Notes under the pieces: generated by a model | Told to the model about the DNA's origin: nothing | Databases searched by the model: none | The model's input: only the letters and a program-made list of their open reading frames with translations | Shown here: positions 56,790 to 64,000 of the stretch, piece after piece | Layout of the letters: every line of letters starts with the position of its first letter | Position numbering within the stretch: the first letter of the stretch is position 1 | Assembly: GCF_007565055.1 (NCBI RefSeq) | Contig: NC_044557.1 | Coordinates: 81,975,019 to 82,039,018 of the forward strand | Reading direction: 5' to 3' | Origin: Rhinopithecus roxellana | Taxonomy: Eukaryota; Chordata; Mammalia; Primates; Cercopithecidae | Length of the DNA stretch: 64,000 bases | Made by a program: the position numbers and the translations under genes

Positions 56790-57010
56790 TATGATTCTAC
56801 CTTTCACATTCATTCAAGAAGTATTACTATCTATTCCCCATCAGATACTAATCTGAATTCTAGGGATACAGTAGTGACCAATACAAGCAAGGTCACAGTT
56901 CTCATGAAAGTTACATTCTAGTATAGACCATAACATATAAACAATGAAGCAAATAATTTAAATAAACAGAACAAATGGCTTACTGTTGTTATGTGCTATG
57001 CAGAGGATTA
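56790..57010 (-). repeat. L2 fragment, reverse orientation
   Basis: 'ACATTCATTCAAGAAGTATTACTATCTATTCC', 'CTAGGGATACAGTAGTGACCAATACAAGCAAGGTCACAGTTCTCATGAAAGTTACATTCTAG', 'ATATAAACAATGAAGCAAATAA' is reversed L2. MIRs flank it on both sides. Confidence 0.75.
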
Positions 57011-57029
57011 ATAACAAGTAGAATATAGA

Positions 57030-57255
57030 AAGTGTCTGCTATAGGCCAGATAATGTAGCACTTTGCATAGATTAAGTTAATTCTCGTAACTCTATGAAGT
57101 AGGGAATATTACTATCCTCATTTTTTGGATGAAAATGTTGAAGTACAGAGAGGTTAAGTTACTCGTCTCGAGTCATGTAGTTGGTAGTAAAGGAGCCAAG
57201 CTTCAAACCTAACCAACCTGACCCTTAGAGGCACTCTTAAGCACCATGCTGTACA
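57030..57255 (-). repeat. MIR SINE, reverse orientation
   Basis: 'GTCTGCTATAGGCCAGATAATGTAGCACTTTGCATAGATTAAGTTAATTCTCGTAACTCTATGAAGTAGGG', 'AAGTACAGAGAGGTTAAGTTACTCGTCTCGAGTCATGTAGTTGGTAGTAAAGGAGCCAAGCTTCAAACC'. Confidence 0.88.
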
Positions 57256-58284
57256 TCAAGTCGATGAGATAAAAAGTAACTGATATCTAACAGATAACTA
57301 GAATTGCTTCTCAACATCATTTTTTTATTAGTAATAGTACAGTGTTCAGTCTTCCTACACAAATACAAAATATAATGGATTATCTCAAACGACAAATTCT
57401 TCCCTCTAGTTCTTTTGCTAAATGGGGATTCTAGGAATCAGAGCACATCAGCCAAGAACAGTTTCGCTCAAAGTCTACGCAACTGCTTAGGCTCTCAACA
57501 TCTCCATGTGGACCCCCTGCAAGATTGTATTAACAAGCACAGTGTACTCATAGTCTTGAGGACAACAGTTTACCACTCAATAATACTGGAACCGCACTAT
57601 GCAGTCCTACAACTACTCCTTCCAGGAAGGTGCAAAATTGGAAAGAAGTGTTGAGTGAACTGGAAATAGCTGACTTGAGGATGATTTCATCTCTCTTGTT
57701 GCCTCTTTACTTACTGTTCAGCTGTGATCCTTGCTCATCCCCAGATCCGAAGATCAGAGGAAATGATGATCGTATTTCCAATTAGAACAAATCGTAGCTA
57801 TCTTGAGCTGTATCATTAATCCTTTCAGGGACATTTGTATTGTGTTACTCATTCTGTAGCCTAATGAGGCATAAAAGAAGAATCTCTTTCCTTTTCCTGT
57901 ATCCAAATGTAGGTCCAAATAATTGCTCCTGCTGCTAGAGACTAAGGTTAATTTAAAGTAAAGACACAGCTGGGGAAATGTTCACTGTCTAAGCAATGGA
58001 ATCAAATGTGGATAGGCACTGTCATAAAACTATCACCTTGTGACTTTCCTTTTTGCTGTCTAATCCTCAATTTTGTAATGACTATTTGCCTACTGTTTAT
58101 GAATGTAAGAATTTTCCATTCCTTATGCACCAATGATTTTTTTCAATAAAATTATTTAACATAGTTCCCTATAGTGAGGACATTTTCACAGGCTTGCACT
58201 GAGCTCCATGAGCATAAGGAATTCTGAGGAAATAAAAAAGTAAACAATAATTATAGTAATAACAACAATAAAAAACTGCTTAAC
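57256..58284. other. Unassigned sequence, no gene seen
   Basis: A 79-codon + strand frame at 57415-57654 has no recognisable family and no flanking gene signals. Confidence 0.45.
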
Positions 58285-58440
58285 ATAACACTTTTAGTAT
58301 TTATTAAGTCACTCTCTTATTTAAAAACACGTGCTGAACCATGCATTATGGCTGGGGATACACAGATGACTAAGGAACCATTTCCACTTTTAAAGAGTTT
58401 GGAATGTAATGGGAAAAGCAAAGAAGAGGTGCTACATTTA
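58285..58440 (-). repeat. L2 fragment, reverse orientation
   Basis: 'CACGTGCTGAACCATGCATTATGGCTGGGGATACACAGATGACTAAGGAACCATTTCC...AAAGAGTTTGGAATGTAATGGG' is reversed L2. Confidence 0.6.
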
Positions 58441-61400
58441 ATAGCGATACTTCAGAATAAATGTTATAAAAAACAAAAATATGGCAGATTATTTTTCTCA
58501 CTAGTCTCTAGTGTTTCTTTTTAGCTCTTTTGAATACTAATCTTATTCAAGAGAGGCTGACCCTGTAGATTTATCTCCCAAAACACCTGACGAATGTGAC
58601 ATGTCCAATTAGTAATAGTGGTTTGGGCAAGTTAGGTATGCTCCCTTGGGGGAATACGTATCAGTATGTCAGTTTGAAGAGCAGACTGTTCTGAGAGAAA
58701 ATACACCCAAGACATTTCATTACTCCTCCCCTCTCCTTCCTCTCTCTTCACCTTTAAACTTTATTAAAATTGTGTCTTATAAGAATCAGCTGGAGTGCTT
58801 GTTAAACATCCAGCCCCTTTCACTGGAGGGTCCTACTGAGTGAATGCTATAAACTCACTCATTTCTTCTTCTGCAGTCAAAAGAAATATATATATTTTCC
58901 ACTCTGTTTAGAACAGGATTAGAAAAGAATCCTCTCTTCGGCATTCTCAGAAACAGGAAGTGTTTTCTGGGCTGTTGCTAGGTGCTTTAGCAGATTACTC
59001 TGCCAGTCTCCTTAGGAACTCTGTCAGTTAGCTAGTTTGCTATTTGTGTATCCAAATTATTGAATTTGGATCAAACTGTAAGATGCAATAATAAGAACAT
59101 ATTTACCAAAAGTAAGTGAGTTGAAAACCTAACCCAGATTTATGTTTGAAAACTACTGTTATCAGAAATGAAGGGACCAGAGTTAAACCTACCCAAGAAA
59201 TGCTACTAAGTTGAAAGCCAAATTGTATGTTAGGAGAAATCTGGTTTATTACTCCAAACTTCTTTATTAATTAACTTCTTGCTTGATGACATCATTCCCT
59301 TTTAAGTATTCAAAGTGTCTATAGTATGTTCACCCATTTCCTAATCAAAACCTACTCTTAGAAAAAGAACAGATACTTTACTTGTGTTAGAGATGTATAT
59401 TTGAAAATCAATTCCTTGTGAAATAAGTAATTCTAGTTGTAGTTATTAAGTATCAATAATCATAAAGCAGGCTAAGGAAATTTTGTTGTTTTCTCCTATG
59501 AATGAGGCATCTTGATACACTGAAATCACACAGTGCAGGCTAGGAATATAATTGCAACTTGGTAAACAATCAAATTCTTGAAGACTTTAGAGATTTGTAG
59601 TTACATTTTTTGAATTACAGAGCCAGTACTGATTGTGCAAGTGAAAACTAACTCTTTTATAATGTATAGAAGACAGATAGATGGATAATTAACATACTGA
59701 GATGAAAAAACTAATTAATATTTAAAATCAAAACAGAGTCTGTTGTTAACTACTGATAGTATACTTCTCATCGGAGAAATAAATACTTATGCAGCTCCTC
59801 TGCTCTCATACCCTTGCAGAAACTGGGGAGGGAGAATAAGACCACAAGGGAGGGGCCTGTGGCTTTGACTTTGAAGCCCTAGGATGAATTTCAGAATAAG
59901 AGCTAGAGAAAACTTCATGAAAAAAAATAAAAATAATTTGAGGAGGGCTAGAGTTTCTTCTCAGCAGAAGGACATTGGGAAGAGAGAAGAGAGCAGATGA
60001 GAAAGGATAGAAAGTAACATAGTATTGATAATAAGTCTTCCTAAAAGAATAGCAAATATTGGTTTATTTTTGTGACTTCACTGAAACCATCTCCATCTTC
60101 ACAAACAGGAAAGTATCCAAGATTGAATCTGCCAAAATGCCTCATGGGAGCATTGTTTTTCTTTTTTGTCATTTTTGAAGGAAATGGAAGAAAGGCTTTG
60201 TGTTCAATGACTACATCATGGAATGAGGACAGCACAGTTGGTAGAAGAGGATAATTCAGACACTGTCCTGTTTGATCAGAAGCCAGATCTCAGCCCCCAA
60301 AACGACCAGGATGATGCAGTCATCACACCCATCACCACTCCCACAACTGCACAATCATATGTACACACATGAACTATCTCTGCCACTGTCCATAGGAAGG
60401 AGTTTGAGCCAACTTTCTTTGAAACTCAAAGGGCAACTCGCATCTCAGCCACACATACAATATGTAGTTAATACGCAGTATTTATAAAAGAGCTTTAGAA
60501 ATATATTTAAATCAATCTAAATATGGGATGTAACATAAACATTAGCATTTATGTATTTCGATGGTAGCATTTGGTTGTTATCCATTTAAATTCCCTTAAT
60601 TATTTTGAATTTTACTAGGTGGTAGAGTGGGCAGATATATGGGAAAGAGGGAGGTAGAAAGTGACATACAGTACTCAACCCTAAAAAGAACTTCCGGTTC
60701 GACCCTAAGGTATTATAAATGGAAGCATCCTGCACTGCAACTTTCTACCTTGACCCTAATGTGAAGGAACCAAGCATGTATGAATCAGTTGCTACCTCAT
60801 TCTTTTTATTCAAACCCCCACCAATTGTGCATCCCTGAGATGAGGACACATAGATCGAAATCAAAATATTTTTTTTAGATGTTGGTCTGCAGGCCTGTTT
60901 CTCTGTCACCACTAATAGACTTCAACAGATGTGGGGCAATAATTCTAGATAAGTGATTCGACTTGGCAGACCCAACTTCTTCAGCTATGTTGTTTATATT
61001 GGGATAAAGGTAGCAGAAAGCCCAGTGGTGACCATAGATCCCAGTAAATTTCCCAATCTATATTTACAAATAATTCTAGTATTTTGATCCCTGTTCATCT
61101 TACTCCTAGCAATTTTCTCACTGGTTTCAGGCTTGAGCTGGGCTCAGGAGATGGATGATTAATTAACACCCTAAAACCCCAACGATATAAGTAATTTCCA
61201 GTGAAAATTATGCTATAACTAAAACAGAAGTAACCTGGTAATTGATGTTGATTGTCTTGCAGCTATGTCTTGGATGCCATCTCTAAAAAGGAAGCCAATT
61301 TGCCAAAAATGCATGTTAAATGCTGTACGCAATTGATTCTGCACGTTATTAGGTGAAGGAGGATATTAATTACAGGGTTATTCATTTTCACTTTAATGAA

Positions 61401-61816
61401 TGTTTAAAACCTCTAAATCACTTATAACAATTAAGACAATTAACTTTGTGGGGAACTGTGGATTTGGAACCTCATAACACTCTTTAAAATCTCCAATATT
61501 TTCTTCTTTTACTGGAATTCACTTTGATAAACCACAAGTCAGAATAGCAATGTATTTGGCTCCCTTTTTAAACACACTGTGTATGTTCCTATTGAATTTT
61601 AGTTTCCTTTTTAGCAGGAAAAAAGAAATAGTAACCCTTCCACATATTTTACGAGGCTGAAATATTTTGACAGATCCTGATTACTGAAAGATTTTAAGTT
61701 CTATATTTCACATCAAATTTACAGCTGAACTTTTTTTTTTATTGAGTGTTCTAATAAATAACAAAAACAACCTGGATCATGTGGTATTTTAGTTAGTAGC
61801 AGCACTACATAATAGA
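58441..61816. other. Unassigned sequence, no gene seen
   Basis: About 3.4 kb, AT-rich. No frame over 71 codons and no repeat recognised apart from short A- or T-runs (T10 at about 61731). Confidence 0.45.

Positions 61817-61849
<33 letters not shown>
61817..61849. repeat. (TG)n microsatellite with one interruption
   Basis: Alternating TG for about 33 bases, with one TTT interruption at about 61829-61831. Confidence 0.95.
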
Positions 61850-62029
61850 ACTGTATCTAATTGTAATATCTGAATAGGATCAAAGTATTTCACATATTGG
61901 CATATTTATTTAAAATATCTTTCTAAAATATATGGAATAGAAAATAGTGAAATACATACCAGCACTTATTAAGCAGTTACATTTCAGGTGCTTCATAGAA
62001 TATGGCTCATTTAATCTTCATGATGGCCT

Positions 62030-62216
62030 TATTACAGTGTTTTCAAACTTTGGGTTACACAAGGGTCTTCTGTGCAACTTGGTAAAAATGCAGATCCCCA
62101 GAGTCCATTCAACCAAGATTCTGATTAAGTGGATCTGGAAGGATTTAAAGGATCTCTATTTTTAACAAACCTCTCCAGATTACTCTGACATAGGTAACCT
62201 GTGGAACACACTATAA
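62030..62216 (+). mobile_element. MER5-type hAT MITE
   Basis: 'TTTTCAAACTTTGGGTTACACAAGGGTC', 'AACTTGGTAAAAATGCAGATCCCCAGAGTCC', 'GATTCTGATTAAGTGGATCTGG', 'TAACAAACCTCTCCAGATTACTCTGAC' and 'GGTAACCTGTGGAACACAC' form the MER5A-like order. It is diverged. Confidence 0.7.
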
Positions 62217-62458
62217 GTACCGTTGCTTATTAAATACTGCCTAACAAAATTTGACCATAATCTTAGATAAATAAACTAAGAATCAAGAAACTTAAATGTC
62301 TTGTTTAAGTTCCCCTATTCATGAAAAATAATGCTTTTGCTCTTGAGAGTAAGCATTTAATTCTCATGAGGAATGGGGAAAAGTTAAGAAATAGGAACAA
62401 AAACATGAGACAGTGGCATTGGAAAGTGATGACTATAAAAATAAGGAATTTTTTTTTT

Positions 62459-62518
62459 TTGGTAAGTTCTTTTGTAAGAACTTTGGTAAGGTCTTTGGTA
62501 AGGTCTTTTGTTCTGGTC
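62459..62518. repeat. 12-bp minisatellite, about 5 imperfect units
   Basis: Units TTGGTAAGTTCT, TTTGTAAGAACT, TTGGTAAGGTCT, TTGGTAAGGTCT and TTTGTTCTGGTC follow a T10 run. On the minus strand the period of 12 gives a four-residue repeat (x-Leu-Thr-Lys), but the 71-codon frame there has no gene context. Confidence 0.85.
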
Positions 62519-62992
62519 ATGGCTGAGTATCTGGTATCAAACCTATCCTCTTCTTATCATAAATTGGTGTAAAAGGTGGATAAAATATATCAAGTAAGTG
62601 TTTTCAGACACTGTTTAGCAATCAATACTAGGCTCTGGCCATTGAAAGAAAGGAAACATGAAGATGAGTACTACATTTACCCTGACTTTCACCCTGAGAG
62701 TATTTTCTAATCTAGGGCAAAGAGAAATAAAGTCCAAAAAGAGAGTGGCAGTCTTGCTGGATCAAATAAACCATTTAGGGCTTCCAAGACATTTGGATTT
62801 CGAGATATGGTATTATATAAGAAGGACCCAAAAGCAAGGGGCACCAAAATGTTTGTAGCCATTTCCCCTAGGACATTTGGCCAACTTATAAAATGTACAC
62901 TTGTAAGGCAAGATTTCAAATGGCCTACTAGAGAAAAACCACTAGGAGGCTAAAGAGCTTAGCAAAGATTTCAAGCCTACAGAGCCATAAGT
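62519..62992. other. Unassigned sequence, no gene seen
   Basis: Short overlapping frames only. No repeat recognised. Confidence 0.45.
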
Positions 62993-63002
62993 AAATGTTG
63001 GA

Positions 63003-63297
63003 GGCTGGGCGTGGTGGCTCACATCTGTAATCGTAGCACTTTGGGAGGCCAAGGAGAGTGGACCACAAGGTCAGGAGTTGGAGACCAGCCTGTCCAACAC
63101 AGGAAAACCCCATCCCTACTAAAAATACACAAAATTAGTCAGGCATGGTGGCGTACACCTGTAATCCTACCTACTCGGGAGGCTGAGGCAGGAGAAACAC
63201 TTGAACCCGGGAGGTGGAGGTTGCAGTGAGCTGAGATGGCACAACTGCACACCAGCCTTGGTGACAGTGCAAGGCTCTGTCTCAAAAAAAAAACCAA
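63003..63297 (+). mobile_element. AluS-like element, sense
   Basis: GGCTGGGCGTGGTGGCTCAC through AGGCTCTGTCTC, then the A-tail. It is a full dimer with a central A-rich linker (ACTAAAAATACACAAAATTAG). The RNA polymerase III A-box region is diverged from consensus (GTAATCGTAGCAC). The tail continues into the satellite. Confidence 0.95.
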
Positions 63298-63566
63298 AAG
63301 GAAGGAAGGAGGGAAGGAAGGAAGGAAGGAAGGAAGGAAGGAAGGAAGGAAGGAAGGAAAGGAAGGAAAGGAAGGAAAGGAAGGAAAGGAAGGAAAGGAA
63401 GGAAAGGAAGGAAAGGAAGGAAAGGAAGGAAAGGAAGGAAAGGAAGGAAAGGAAGGAAAGGAAGGAAAGGAAGGAAAGGAAGGAAAGGAAGGAAAGGAAG
63501 GAAAGGAAGGAAAGGAAGGAAAGGAAGGAAGGAAGAGAAAGAAAGAGAAAGAAAGAGAAAGAAAGA

Positions 63567-63631
<65 letters not shown>

Positions 63632-63705
63632 AGGAAAGAAAGAAAGAAGGGGAAAGAAGGAAGGGAAGAAGGGGGGAAGGGGGGAAGGGAAAAGAAAAGA
63701 AAAGA
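63298..63705. repeat. GGAA / GGAAAGGAA / GAAA purine satellite grown from the Alu tail
   Basis: Successive blocks: (GGAA)12 uninterrupted at about 63312-63359; a 9-bp unit GGAAAGGAA repeated about 19 times to about 63530; GAAAGAGAAA-type units to about 63570; (GAAA)n to about 63640; then mixed GGAAA and G-runs. The strand is pure purine for nearly its whole length. The 166-206 codon Glu/Lys/Gly/Arg frames, and the Phe/Leu/Ser frame opposite, are artefacts of this repeat. Confidence 0.97.
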
Positions 63706-63715
63706 AAATGTTGGA

Positions 63716-64000
63716 TCTGAGGCCCAACGAGACTAGAGAGACCTTTGTAAACATCTCAGGCTTTCAGCTGAGACCTTGGAATGGCCATGCTCTAGAAGTA
63801 ATGACCATGTACCAGCAGTAGGGGACACTCTCAGAGACTAAGGGCAAAAGTGCAATAGTTCCATCCTAATAAACTCTGGAAGCAAGCCTCAGCAGAATCA
63901 ACCTCCAGTAATGTTAATATGTACCAGAACAAACTTTAACTCCATTAACTCTCACTAGAGGATAACAACAAAATCTAGAGCCTTTATTACCAACAGTGTC
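63716..64000. other. Unassigned sequence, no gene seen
   Basis: Nothing recognised apart from the trailing end of a repeat-derived frame. Confidence 0.5.

Larger units (their letters stand above)
62993..63715. repeat. Alu target-site duplication pair enclosing Alu plus satellite
   Basis: AAATGTTGGA at 62993-63002 and again at 63706-63715, identical. The right copy lies beyond the whole purine satellite, so the satellite developed inside the Alu A-tail. Confidence 0.88.

Noticed and set aside
63201..63821. Long Lys/Glu/Arg/Gly-rich frames on + (206 and 166 codons) and a Phe/Leu/Ser-rich frame on - (195 codons)
   Set aside because: All three are translations of the Alu 3' end plus the purine satellite. 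Composition and period come entirely from the GGAA/GAAA repeat, and there is no gene context.
1..64000. CRISPR array, operon, phage or bacterial mobile system
   Set aside because: The only regularly repeated units are microsatellites, the minisatellite at 62459 and the L1 5' UTR units. All are explained by primate repeat biology, and no prokaryotic gene organisation is present.

Overview
This window is primate nuclear DNA, most likely human or another ape or Old World monkey. It holds three Alu elements, L1 copies of the primate L1PA type, MaLR and ERV-L retrovirus fossils, and many ancient mammalian L2, MIR and MER5-type repeats. No bacterial or viral gene organisation is present. I found no host protein-coding gene, no convincing exon and no structured RNA gene. 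It reads as intergenic or deep-intronic DNA built by nested transposon insertion.

Layout. 1-12.4 kb: ancient repeats (L2, L1M/HAL1-like, MLT1-type LTRs, MER5A, MIR), a (GT)n(GA)n microsatellite and one Alu (11352-11644). 12.4-22.6 kb: a decayed ERV-L-type proviral interior on the + strand (possible gag remnant, then protease/RT and RNase H/integrase). Its pol is split by a full-length minus-strand L1 (14626-20844) with perfect 15-bp target-site duplications. That L1 keeps an intact 338-residue ORF1, but ORF2 has a nonsense codon at 926 and a -4/+1 pair of frameshifts. 22.6-34.5 kb: mostly unassigned sequence, a 5'-truncated L1 (27341-28247), a solo MaLR LTR (28830-29193), and L2 interrupted by a hAT DNA transposon. 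34.5-42.9 kb: an older, near full-length plus-strand L1 with decayed ORFs, interrupted by a complete antisense MaLR (THE1/MST-type) provirus (39383-41404, 5-bp TSD). 43-63 kb: MIR, L2 and L1M fragments, three MLT1-type LTRs, and an L2/MLT1/Alu nest. 63.0-63.7 kb: an Alu whose A-tail has grown into a ~400-bp GGAA/GAAA satellite, with the Alu's target-site duplication lying outside the satellite.

The only intact, recognisable coding sequence is L1 ORF1p (18794-19810). The most unusual structural observation is a ~59-bp segment inside an MLT1-type LTR (6632-6690). It is an inverted, ~91 percent identical copy of sequence about 0.5 kb downstream (7201-7253), which suggests an ancient locally templated insertion. 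I found no previously undescribed biological system. The interest here is in mobile-element stratigraphy and repeat mutation. Family names were assigned by eye from remembered consensus features and need RepeatMasker/Dfam confirmation.
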